Source: Chondrosia reniformis
Taxonomy: Eukaryota; Porifera; Demospongiae; Chondrillida; Chondrillidae
DNA: 64,000 nucleotides
Direction of reading: 5' to 3'
Assembly (NCBI GenBank): GCA_947172415.1
Contig: OX359192.1
Span: 8,890,401-8,954,400 of the forward strand
This document shows, piece after piece, positions 9,479 to 19,869 of this stretch. The notes under the pieces were generated by a model, which saw only the letters and a list, made by a program, of their open reading frames with translations, did no database searches and had not been told where the DNA came from. Each line of letters starts with the position of its first letter. Positions within the stretch are counted from its first letter, which is position 1. Both the position numbers and the translations under genes were made by a program.

Positions 9479-11970
9479 ATGGCTACTTCCATGGAGCGAT
9501 TGCGCGAACTTCTTGGTAAGTTCTGATATTTAGTTTTGTTCACTGCTACCAATGTAGCCTGTAATGCCCAGATAAGGCGACCAATCCAAACAACAAGTTT
9601 GAAGACTGGGAATACGTGGTACAGTTTTGCGACAGGGTCAACGAGGAAGATGACGGGTAGGTACTGCAAAGCTAAAATTACGAACAAAGCTAATATCACT
9701 TCCACTTGACTTGTCCGTGGTACTCCTCACTAGACCTCTGAGATCCCTTACACTGGTTGTGCCAAAGATGCAAAGTACCAACGAAGCAGAAGCTATTCTC
9801 GCTCTGACTGTAAGTAGGGTCGGCCGTCGGTCACGTGAGAGGCACTGCTCCTGTAATGCATTCCGTAGGTATTAGAAGCGTGTGTAAAGAATTGTGGAAA
9901 GCGCTTCCATCAAGAATTGGGAAAGTTTCGCTTTTTAAATGAGATCATTCGAATGGTGTCTCCCAAGGTTGGTGTTACCATGGTAACCACCCAGTAGTTC
10001 CGTCCATCTGTGATGCATGTCCTGCAGTACTTGGGCAATCAGACGCCTGTTTCAGTGAAGGAGAAGGTTCTGCATCTTCTAGGGGGCTGGAAGGACGGCC
10101 TGCCAGAAGAGACTAAAATACAAGAGTGTTATGACATGCTCCGGTCCTGCGGCCTTGTAGCCAATGAGGATGCCTCTACTCCTGAAGTTGGTTCTTTGAG
10201 TGAGTGGGTGTAGCTAGTGCTTTACTCACCCGTGTTTGTATGTGTTTTCAGAAGCCAAAGGTACAATTGAAAATGGAGAAACACAAAGAGGATGTGAGTG
10301 CATCACAGACTGTGGAGTATACTGTGGAGTAGACTGTAGACTGTGGAGTATACTGTGGAGTAGACTGTAGACTGTGGAGTAGACTGTAGACTGTGAAGTA
10401 GACTGTAGACTGTGGAGTAGACTGTAGACTGTGAAGTAGACTGTAGACTGTGGAGGGTATATTATATTGTTTGGTATGGTATTAGCTCTTGGGAAGACTC
10501 TTGCAGAGCACCAATCCCGATGATCTTAGGGCAGCTAATCGGATGATCAGAGAGGCTGTTAGAAAGGTAACTATGACAACCTATGTTAAGAGTTGGTGTC
10601 TATCAACTTGTTGTGAAACAGGATGAGAAAAGAATGGAAAAGCTTCAAAAACGTTTAAATGAACTGGAGGAAGTCAAGGTGAATATAAAAGTACTAAATG
10701 ACATGTTAAGCAGCTACAGTAGTAGCACATCGGAATCAGACAAGCAGTTGATGAGTGAAATTTACCAAAAGTGTGAGGATATGAAGCCAAGGCTATTTAG
10801 AATGGCAGGACAAATCACTGCCACAGACGAAGGCATGTCTGATGTTCTAAAGACAAATGACGATCTCCTTCGAGTGACGGATCTCTATGCTAATGTTGTT
10901 GGTACTGCTCCAAAGGCCAGTACTAATAGCACCACATCAGCCACTCCCCCAACCGTCAGCCACGCCCCCCAGACCATCCCACAGGAGGGGACCCCTGGCA
11001 CCCCTTCGGTTGATGACCTCCTCATAAACCTTGATGACCTCACAATTGGTGGAGGATCTAGTGACCAGTCGGTACCCAGTTCCCAGTCACTTATTTCAGA
11101 TCTTGGCCTTCTTGGTTAGTGTACATCACCATCCTCTCCTCACATCTCTCCATCTCTCCTCCCTTTCCCCTCCCCCACCCCCTAATGTAGATTTTCCCAT
11201 AAGTACAGGAACAGGCTCTACAGGATTGGAACTTGGCAGTGGACACTCCACGCTGCCAACGCTCCCCACCCCCCCACCCTCGGGTGACCTCCTGGCTGAC
11301 CTTGGACTGACCTCTAGCTTTGGAGGGGCCCCCTTGGTAACGCCCTCTCTCCATCAAGAGGGACTTCCTCTTTCCTTGGACAGTGTTAATGTTCCTTTTG
11401 ATACTTTACAGCTCAAAGGTAAATTGTCTCATCATGTCACCGCCCACGGCTTACGTACCTTCCTGTGACATTTGTTGTACACAGAGGACATTCAGCCACT
11501 TCAAGTGTTTAATAAAAATGGATTAACAGTAACTTTTCACTTCACTAAGGTAGTGTCCAAAGTGAGTTGTAATCTGAGAATGTTTGATAAGTTTGAATGT
11601 TTTATTTTAGAATGTTCCAGCACCCCACACACATGCTGTGATAGTGTCCATGTTAAACACTGGACCAGCTCCTTTCTCTGAAGTAGAGTTCCAGGCAGCT
11701 GTTCCAAAGAGTATGAAAGTCAAATTGCAGTCTCCCTCTGGCAAGGAGCTACCTGCCTTCAACCCGATAGCAGCACCCATTCCTATCAGACAAGTTATGT
11801 TGCTGCAGAACACAGCCCAGGTATATTGTACCCTGTGTGCATCAAATTATTGTAGTTTAATCTTATCTCTCCCTTTCTAGACCAAAACTCGTTTAAAGTT
11901 CCGTTTGAAGTACATTCAAAACAATCAGGAAGTTGTAGAAACAGGAGAAGCTTCAGATATACCATTTTAA
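9479..11970 (+). CDS. GGA: GGA: Golgi gamma-ear ARF-binding clathrin adaptor
   Basis: Exons 9479-9515, 9572-9656, 9734-9809, 9869-9967, 10028-10186, 10252-10293, 10507-10566, 10622-11114, 11191-11418, 11485-11549, 11611-11820 and 11881-11970; 547 residues. The VHS domain is residues 1-150 (KATNPNNKFEDWEYVVQFC, CVKNCGKRFHQELGKFRFLN). The GAT domain follows (NPDDLRAANRMIREAVRKDE) with ARF- and ubiquitin-binding helices. A Pro/Ser hinge contains DDLLINLDDL and GDLLADLGL, clathrin-box-like. The GAE ear closes the protein (KSMKVKLQSPSGKELPAFNP). GGAs sort cargo from the trans-Golgi network to endosomes. The exon 5 donor (GAA|gttggt) was chosen because it alone keeps the frame into exon 6; the stronger-looking site at 10200 shifts it. 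Confidence 0.94.
10306..10455. repeat. Minisatellite in GGA intron 6
   Basis: Tandem copies of actgtggagtagactgtag with a slightly longer alternating form. Intronic. Confidence 0.85.
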
Positions 11971-12021
11971 AAGTTTACAGGAAAAAACTAAAAGAAATTG
12001 TTTGTGTTAACTGTTTCTAGC

Positions 12022-14174
12022 TCATGATCTTTGCATTGTATAAGTATTTGGTATAAGATAACTGCTTTGCAGGTTCTTGTAGAGTGTAAGTGATGAGTGG
12101 AGTGTCTCTCCCAGTGTGCACCCCTCGGGCGGAAGCTCAGAAGGATTGTCTGGTAGGAAGGCTAGAAGGGTGCCTTTGGGTTTGTTGAGAATGCTCTGTA
12201 CAATTGGGAAGGTTGGCCGAGATGAACTACGAGGATGCCTGCATAGAAAGCACTGGGATAGGCAGGGTAGTTGTAGAGGTCAAAGTTCAACTCACCAGCA
12301 TGTAACCATAATATTGTACATTGGTTTGGGGCAACCAGGAGGAGGAGAAAGACGCTTGCCAGAGAAGACAAACTCTACTATCTATGTAGTACAGAGCATG
12401 TTGAAATACACAAGTACACACTCCATGTATCACCTCTGACCTCTTGGTTGGAAAGGTCACCATAAGGGATTTTCCCCAATGACCATATCTCGTACAAGAC
12501 GACTCCATAACTCCAGATGTCACTCATTGTAGAATATTCATTGTTTTCAATCACTTCTGGTGGTGCCCACCTGAGAGGAACTGGGACTCTCCCATTTGTG
12601 TCTTTAGATGGCATGCTGGCAGTAAGTCCAAAATCTCCAATCTGGAGTGCACACAACGTTAACACAGTGCACACAACACAGTGCACACAGCACAGTGCAC
12701 ACAACACAGGGGACACAACACAGTGCACACAACACAGTGCACACAACACAGTGGACAGAAGTTACCTTACACAAGTTGTCATTGGAAACCATTATGTTAC
12801 TAGTGGATAGGTCCTGGTGGATGAACCCTTTTCTGGACAAGTACACCATTCCAGACACAATGTCAGCCGCAAACTGTAACAATTGGATGTCCAACCTTTT
12901 GTGGAGTGTTGGCCTGTAAAGGAGATAGCAATTACAAAGAAGACATAACAGTTACATTGTGCAGTATTGGAAGTAATTGGGAGAATTGGAGAAACCATGT
13001 TATACCTCTGTGTTAATTCCTTTAGGACCCCTCTCAGAGCTCCCTTTCCCATCAGCTCCAATACCATTAGTCTCTGCAGGCAACAATAGGATGACCTACA
13101 TTTAATGATAGTCCTATGGGCACCTCACATTGACCAACCGTGTCACTTCCAGCAGCTACACCAATAAAGGAAATAATGTTTGGGTGATTGAACTGGGACA
13201 TCACTAGACACTCTCGGAAGAAGGACAACTGGTATTTCTTGTCAGTATTCCTTTGCAACACCTTCACTGCAACATCTCTACTGGTGCCATCTCTCAGGGA
13301 CAGTACAGCCAAGTGCACACTGGCAAACTGCCCTCGACCAATCACCCTCCCCAACCTAACTTAAGATAATACCCATTAAACAGACACACTTGCATAAATT
13401 AGCCCTTACTAACTGCAAGTTGCTGGAATCCACTGTCCTAGGCCTCTGGTTCATTGACCAAACTTGTCTCACAAGTGCAGATGTATCTGATGGTGGATCT
13501 ATATAGGCCTCTCTCTCCCACTCATCTTGATGAATCACATCTTCATACAACTCATCTTGATGAATCACATCTTCATACAACTCATCTTGATGAATCACAT
13601 CTTCATACAACTCATCTTGATGAATCACATCTTCATACAACTCATCTTGATGAATCACATCTTCATACAACTCATCTTGATGAATCACATCTTCATACAA
13701 CTCATCTTGATGAATCACATCTTCATACAACTCATCTTGATGAATCACATCTTCATACAACTCATCTTGATGAATCACATCTTCATACAACTCATCTTGA
13801 TGAATCACGTCTTCATACAACTCATCTTCCAAATCACACGAATAATAGTATGATTCATATGTCTTGTTAGTACAAGATGTCTTAGCCTCACAAGCTTCCA
13901 CGATCAGATTTGATGTACCTTCACAGGTTAGCTCAACTCTTGTCTGCCTTGTGCCTCTCCCCCCCTCGCCTGCTGGTGGCATAATAGGAGCCTTTCGCAT
14001 CTGGACCACTCCCCTGCCCCTCCCCCTGCCCCTCCTCCTGCCCCTCCTCAGGAGGCACCATAACGTGACTGCAACAAGGGCAGAGAGAACTGCTACAACT
14101 GTCACTGGAGCAGCCACTAGTGCTCCTATGGGCCGCGAGGAGCCGTGCACGACGGTATCATTTCCACCCTCCAT
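12022..14174 (-). CDS. Receptor-like tyrosine kinase 1 with ten DELYEDVIHQ repeats
   Basis: Exons 13459-14174, 13139-13355, 13006-13073, 12766-12913, 12441-12641, 12296-12381 and 12022-12238; 550 residues. Only about 13 residues precede the membrane segment (PIGALVAAPVTVVAVLSALV), followed by an RG-rich basic stop-transfer stretch. Residues about 115-218 hold ten tandem copies of DELYEDVIHQ. The kinase domain starts LGRVIGRGQFASVHLA, has VAVKVL, FFRECLVMSQFNHPNI, catalytic loop FIHQDLSTSNIMV, IGDFGLTA, RWAPPEV and DIWSYGVVLYEIWSLG. HRD is HQD, but the catalytic Asp, Asn and DFG remain. The segment between DFG and APE has no tyrosine. The exon 1 donor (TTTG|gtcaatg) was chosen for phase; a stronger-looking donor at 13409 breaks the frame. 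No signal peptide or ectodomain is seen before KLHL on the other strand. Ligand and partners are unknown. Confidence 0.83.
12655..12755. repeat. Short tandem repeat in kinase 1 intron
   Basis: Copies of cacaacacagtg with variants fill most of the intron between the catalytic-loop and DFG exons. Confidence 0.85.
13522..13830 (-). repeat. 30-bp coding repeat, ten copies (DELYEDVIHQ)
   Basis: Ten head-to-tail copies of a 30-bp unit, identical apart from an A-to-G change in the copy at the 13808 end. On the minus strand they read DELYEDVIHQ. Near-perfect DNA identity points to recent expansion or ongoing homogenisation. Open frames on the plus strand here are shadows. Confidence 0.97.
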
Positions 14175-14267
14175 TCACTCTGCCTTAAATAATGCATCTC
14201 TTTGTATGCAGTCACTTTTTATTACTGCTACAGGAGGCGTGGCTCAAGATTGGTCATCGCAGGAAAC
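14175..14267. promoter_or_regulatory. Probable bidirectional promoter kinase 1 / KLHL
   Basis: Ninety-three bases lie between divergent start codons. An inverted CCAAT motif (gattggtc) lies near 14249 and a ggaggcgtggc GC-type element near 14233. Inferred. Confidence 0.4.
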
Positions 14268-16327
14268 ATGGCCGACCAAACTGAGGGCAAGCGGAAGAGA
14301 TCGTCTGTCAGTCTCTTGAACGATCCGGGAGGAGAATCTGTGCAATATATTTCCAAGAATCTACCTCAAAAGGGATTTTCCATGTTAAACGTGATGCGTT
14401 CGAAGGCTCAGTTGTGCGATGTAACCATGAAGATCGGTGATCGTCAGATTGTGGCGCACAAGGCAGTCCTGGCGGCTACCGTCCCATACTTTTACGCCAT
14501 GTTTACAAGTAGAGCGCTGTCACCTATAGTTCATTTCATAAATATCATTTCTTCCTCGTCTCCCTGTAGATAATGTAAAAGAAAGTCGAGAAAACGTGGT
14601 TCAGTTGAAGCAAGTGGATCCGACCGCAGTCGAAGAGCTCGTATGCTTTGTGTATAGTGGGGTTATAGAGGTTCGCGACGATAACGTCCAGACGCTTCTT
14701 CAAGCCGCCAGCTTGCTACAGTTGACTGAGGTTAGGGACGCGTGTTGCGAGTACCTTCAGCAACAACTTCATCCGTCAAATTGTTTGGGAATTCAACATT
14801 TTGCGGACATCCACTCGTGTACCGATCTGCAGAGAAAGGCGCAAATCTATTCTCAGCGCCATTTTGCTCAAGTCTGTCAATTTGAAGAGTTTTTGAACCT
14901 GACTTGCAGCCAGGTGCTGGAGCTGGTCCGTAGCAACGAGCTGGGAGTGCATCGCGAGGAAGACGTATACACAGCGGTCATAGCGTGGGTCAAGTATAGA
15001 GCGGAGGAGAGAAAAGAGAATTTGTGTGGTTTACTTGAGCAAGTCCGCCTGCTCCTCCTCTCCTCAAAGTATCTTGTGGAGACTGTGTCAGTGGAGCCCC
15101 TGTTGGCCGACTGTGACGGATGTAAGGATTTCATTATTGAGGCCATGCGCTACCACTTGGTGACAGCCCAGGAGAGGGTCGACTTTAACAGTCCGAGGTG
15201 TGTGCCCCGCAAGAGAACGGGCCCTCCGCAGTACATCCTAGTGGTTGGTGGCCAGGCCCCCAAGGCCATCAATCACGTAGAGGTCTTTGATATCAACCAG
15301 AGGAGCTGCAAACTGGGACCAGAGATGATTCAGCGAAGGTGTCGCTGTGGAGCGGCCATCATTGGCAACACTGTGTATGCTGTTGGAGGTTTTGATGGGA
15401 ATGCTCGAGTACGGTCAGTTAGTGTAGTCCTACTTGACTGAACAGCTTTCTAGTTTGTGTGTTTTGATATTGGTTAGATCAGCTGAAAAGTTTGACTTGG
15501 AGCAGGGGGCGTGGCTGCCACTCCCGAACATGCACTGCAGGAGGAGCACTTTGGGAGTGGCAGTTTTGTCAAACAGACTGTATGCAGTTGGAGGCTTTGA
15601 TGGGACCAATGGCCTCGATTCTGTGGAGTGCTACAGCCCAGGTAAGATATCTAGGGAGGTCATGTGACTGAGTAGATCATGTGACCTAGAGAGGTCATGT
15701 GACTGAGTAGATCATGTGACCTAGGGAGTTCCATTCTATTTCCATTGTGCAGATATGCAGGAGTGGTTACAAGTGGCGCCGATGGGTACTCGCCGCTCCA
15801 GTGTAGGTGTGGGAGTGCTGAATGGCTGTCTGTATGCTGTGGGAGGATATGATGGGAGCGCCCGATCCTGTCTGAATACTGTTGAGAGCTACAATCCAGA
15901 GCTGAATGAGTGGACACCCGTTGAGCCAATGTTGCAGAAGAGGAGTGGAGCAGCAGTAGTAGCAATGGACGGCTTCCTGTACGCCATTGGTGGGCATGAT
16001 GGACCAGACATTCGCAAGACGGTGGAACGGTTTGACCCAGCTCAAGAGAAATGGTTCAGCATTCCAGACATGTTCAATTGCCGTCGCAATGCATCTGCAG
16101 TGGTTGTCCGAGGCCTGCTCTACGTGATTGGAGGGGACGATGGAAACAACAACCTCTCGAGTGTTGAGGTGTACGACTACTACACTAATACTTGGGAGTT
16201 CTCTCCCGTCAGCTTGATCATCGGTAGGAGCTACTCCGGAGTTGTCTGTACCAGTCTTTTGCCAGAAAACATGACATCATCTTCCGTACCAGAATCAGTT
16301 TCACACCATCCAGACACATCCTTTTAG
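14268..16327 (+). CDS. KLHL3: Kelch-like BTB-BACK-kelch protein (KLHL2/3 type)
   Basis: Exons 14268-14508, 14570-15413, 15478-15641 and 15753-16327; 607 residues. The BTB domain (LCDVTMKIGDRQIVAHKAVL) and 3-box are followed by BACK (HPSNCLGIQHFADIHSCTDL) and six kelch repeats with GG doublets (YAVGGFDGNARV, YAVGGFDGTNGLDSVECY, YAVGGYDGSARSCLNTVESY, YAIGGHDGPDIRKTVE, YVIGGDDGNNNLSSVEVY). The phrase ILVVGGQAPKAINHVE points to the KLHL2/KLHL3/Drosophila Kelch branch. Such proteins are substrate adaptors of cullin-3 ubiquitin ligases. The start MADQTEG was preferred over an upstream in-frame ATG at 14202, which would read through the promoter. KLHL2 versus KLHL3 cannot be separated; probably the single ancestor of both. 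Confidence 0.93.
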
Positions 16328-16798
16328 CAATTCAAGCATGATCATATTGCTGTCATAACTTGTACAAGAAACAATGTAATTTGAATGTTTGATTTTGTAA
16401 AAAATGTAAAACCATATGTGAATTGTAAATATAATTATCACGACTATTGACTGTTTTGTTGGGCGACTGTGATCTTCATGGATGTCCTTCAAAGGGATGT
16501 GCATGCAGTCACGTAGTCAGGGCCCAGCTAGGCTTCCAACAGATGTAAGTGTAGACCTTGGGGCTGGCGAGTTTCCCTTTTGCCTTATCAGTTGTGAGAC
16601 ATCTTAAAAGTACATGTATCAAAATGCTATAAAGTTATTCTACAATTCATGTGGAAAGCCTACAAGTGATTGATAGTAGCTTCAGAATTTGCCTTCCAAA
16701 GGAAACCTTTCAGTCAATAGGAGGAGAGACTGATATACATATACAGTATATAAGCAGGTCCAGAGTACATAATACACAATGATTAAGTGGGGGCTGAA
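16328..16798. other. Intergenic, no gene seen
   Basis: Contains the KLHL 3' flank with AT-rich candidate polyadenylation sequence (16370-16435) and, just before kinase 2, a TATA-like tatataag near 16746. No splice-compatible coding segment was found. Confidence 0.5.
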
Positions 16799-19695
16799 AT
16801 GAAAACGTTTTTAAGAATACTTCTTCTCCAAATATCTGTGGCCACTATAAAGACAGGTCTGTTTTATGTGCTACACTAATATATATATACTGTGTTACTT
16901 TGAGGCCTATCTGTTACTCTTTACAGAGAGTCACAATGTCACCTGTCAAGTGGGGAGAAAGGATCCTCTAATTTCATCTGCAAGAGTTCCCTCTGGAGTC
17001 TATGTCCTCGACTTCAACGCACCCTGTGTTGGGGTAGTTCGAACAGTCTATGCCTTGTTCCAGAATCCTGGGCAAGGGGTCGATTTGAACAGCAACATGG
17101 TGATATCTCTTGTGGTGTACCGCATGGATTACAGCGTTAACCCTCCCAGTCTGTACCCTGTCACAGGAAATGTGACAGCTACTCCTAGCAGTGCTGAGCA
17201 GGTGGAGGATTCCCAGTTGGTCAGAGTGGATCTTGTCAGTCAAAGGCTGCCAATAATTGATAGGGACAGAATTGGCATCCACTTCACTCTCCTGGAGAGT
17301 GTGACAGCCAGTCTCTATCTAACAACTGAAATTAAAAGCTTCTCTGATCCACTCACAGATACTTTTAAATTCATTAGCTTCAATGAAATCCAACAGGAAG
17401 GTCCTATAGTTTGGTTTGACATTGTTCCAGGTGAGTGACACTTGGAGAGCACTGATGATCCATTAGTACCACCTCCATCTCTGTGTGTAGGACGTGAAAA
17501 TGATAGCAAGCTCTTCATAAACAATACTTTTCCCACTGGTCCATCCAGTCCAACTGAAGCCAGTGGACACTCCAGTACCACTGTAGTGCCACCAACTGAG
17601 GCAAGCCATCCACAAAAGGAAGAAGAAAACACTGCAAATGAAATTGCTACAATTGCCACAATTGTCGCTGTCATACTGGCAGTGTTGGCATGCATCGCAC
17701 TGGCTGTAACGTTAGGTGTCACATTTTGTAAGAGAAAAGGCCACAGGTCCAGGGCACACTTGAGTGGTAAGTACATGGAAGGTCTGGTTGTTGTACTATA
17801 GACATATTATGTGCATGCATCCACATTAGCTAGTGGCTGTGAAGAGGGCGTATACAGCGGTCCAGGAGGAACCATTCAGTCTCGACACTGCATCAAACGA
17901 ATCAGCTCCACCGAAACAGTTCCAATATCTCCTTATCCAAGGGCCTCCATTGATTCCTTAAATGTGGAGAGTAACAAGAGGAGGTTCTTTTGGACACTGG
18001 CAGCTACTTCAACATTTACTTCGTCAGATTTACCAAACATTTTGGGCAGCAACACATTGGCCACGCCCCCTTTCCCTACACCCAATTATGAGCAGCAGTT
18101 CCCAAGGCATTTAAAGACTTGCAAAAGTGTCAGCAAAGTAGGTGTAGTTGATATGGCTATGCTAGTGTCCCCGTCACTATGGTAACCACCACAATAGGAC
18201 CGTGCCTATGACATTCCAGAAGGTGAAAGGAGACCAAACTGTGAAGAGTACGATGACATCGTTGACTGTCCTTACGAGGTCCCTCCCTCCAAAGAGGATA
18301 AGATATATGCTTACCTTAAAAGGAAAGAGTTGCTAAAGGCTCAGAGGGATCAACTAAAGTGAGCTAGATTAGTTTCCTTTGACAGGCAAGACTCTAAGCT
18401 TGCATGTGCTCTACTAGAATCACCAGCTACCTGGGCCATGGGAACTTTGCTGACATCCACAAGGCAACCTGGACAAAGCCATGGACAGGAGAGGTCACCG
18501 TGGCAACTAAAACATTAGTGAGCAAGTCCAGTGTAGATAAATTAAGGTTTCTGCAGGAGGCACACATAATGGCTCAATTTGCTCACATCAACATTGTCAA
18601 AATACATGCAGTGTTGGCTGAATCAGAACCGGTAAATTATTACATTTGGCATATGGCACACAATAGTATATCACTACATCTGTACACCCTTTTAGGTAAT
18701 TATAGTACTCGAGTTGCTTCAAGGAGATTTGAGGAAGTTTCTCATGGAAGATGCTTTAAAGTAATTTTTGCTACCCATAAAGTGACCGTGATACAACATG
18801 TTTGGTGATATGTGCAGGTTGGTAAGGTGTAATACTGATGAGGCACAACTGCTGTTCTTGAAGTTTGCAAGAGAAATCTCCTCGGGTATGAAGTACCTGT
18901 CAAAGAAATGTTTCATTCATCGAGATCTTGCAGCCAGAAACGTTCTCTTGACAGATACACAGATGTGCAAGGTGAACAGACAGTTTATGCATCATGACAA
19001 TTTAATGGACTTACTTGCACTCTCCTCTGTAGATTGCTGACTTTGGATTGGCTCGAGATCTGTCCACTGATGGAGTATACCAGTCCCAGGGAGGCTCCAT
19101 TCCTGTCAAATGGACAGCTCCTGAGGTGTGCTAGCACACTTGTGGAACAACTGTCTATCAATCTACTCTCTTCAGTCTATTCTGTCTACAGGCCCTCTGC
19201 TATGGATCATACACCTCTGCCAGTGATGTGTGGAGCTACAGTGTTGTGCTCTTTGAGATATGGAGCTTGGGACAGAAGCCTTACAGAAACATTAGAAATG
19301 AACATGTGAGCCAGCAGGTTGTGTACTGTCACATGACCATCACATGACCAATCCTTTGTAGGTACTGGGGTATCTAGAGAGTGGTCAGAGGCTGCATCCC
19401 CCACCAGGCTGTCCCAAGTCCATCTACTCAATCATGATAGACTGCTGGTGAGCATGCAGTCATGTGTTGATGTGCCTCAGATGTTACCCACTCTTTGCAA
19501 CCCTACAGGAACCCTGTACCTGGTGATCGACCTACCTTTGGCAACATTGAAGACCTCCTCTCTGGTGATGATGAAGAGCTGTTGGACTGCACCCCAGAAG
19601 ATGTAGACCTGGCAGATGAGTACTCCTGCACGTTGGGTAGTAACATGTCAACAAGTGCTCAACTCTATCCAACACTTCAAAACAAGTACATTTAA
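16799..19695 (+). CDS. Receptor tyrosine kinase 2
   Basis: Exons 16799-16856, 16927-17430, 17491-17766, 17830-18137, 18198-18358, 18418-18631, 18696-18760, 18818-18971, 19033-19125, 19192-19305, 19362-19447 and 19509-19695; 739 residues. A signal peptide (MKTFLRILLLQISVATIKTG) opens the protein. An ectodomain of about 230 residues, with two cysteines and several NxT/S sites, resembles no family I recognise. The membrane helix is IATIATIVAVILAVLACIAL. The juxtamembrane region has tyrosine motifs YDIPEG, YDDIV and YEVPP. The kinase domain has GHGNFADIHKA, the lysine in VATKTL, HRDLAARNVL, ADFGLARD, WTAPE and DVWSYSVVLFEIWSLG, so it should be active. Ligand unknown. It differs from kinase 1 in having an ectodomain and a canonical HRD. 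Confidence 0.88.
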
Positions 19696-19869
19696 TAAAA
19701 CCTTCCTGACCAGCACTGTCAATAAATCAAAATGTTCTAAATTATTCTTGTTTAAATGGTCGGTAAAGTTTAAGTCTTGTACTGAATGTCTGCAGAAGAT
19801 CATGAATGTGAATCTGTTCCTATTGAAAGAGCAATGAGTCACGTTAGTGGCCATGTGCTTACACTAGAA

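Noticed and set aside
10187..10201. GGA exon 5 donor at 10200 (TTGA|gtgagt)
   Set aside because: Better consensus but leaves the wrong phase for exon 6; the site after 10186 keeps the frame.
13454..13870. Long plus-strand open frames (HTTHLDESHL and IFIQLILMNH repeats)
   Set aside because: Shadows of the 30-bp repeat coding DELYEDVIHQ on the minus strand; no splice or domain support.
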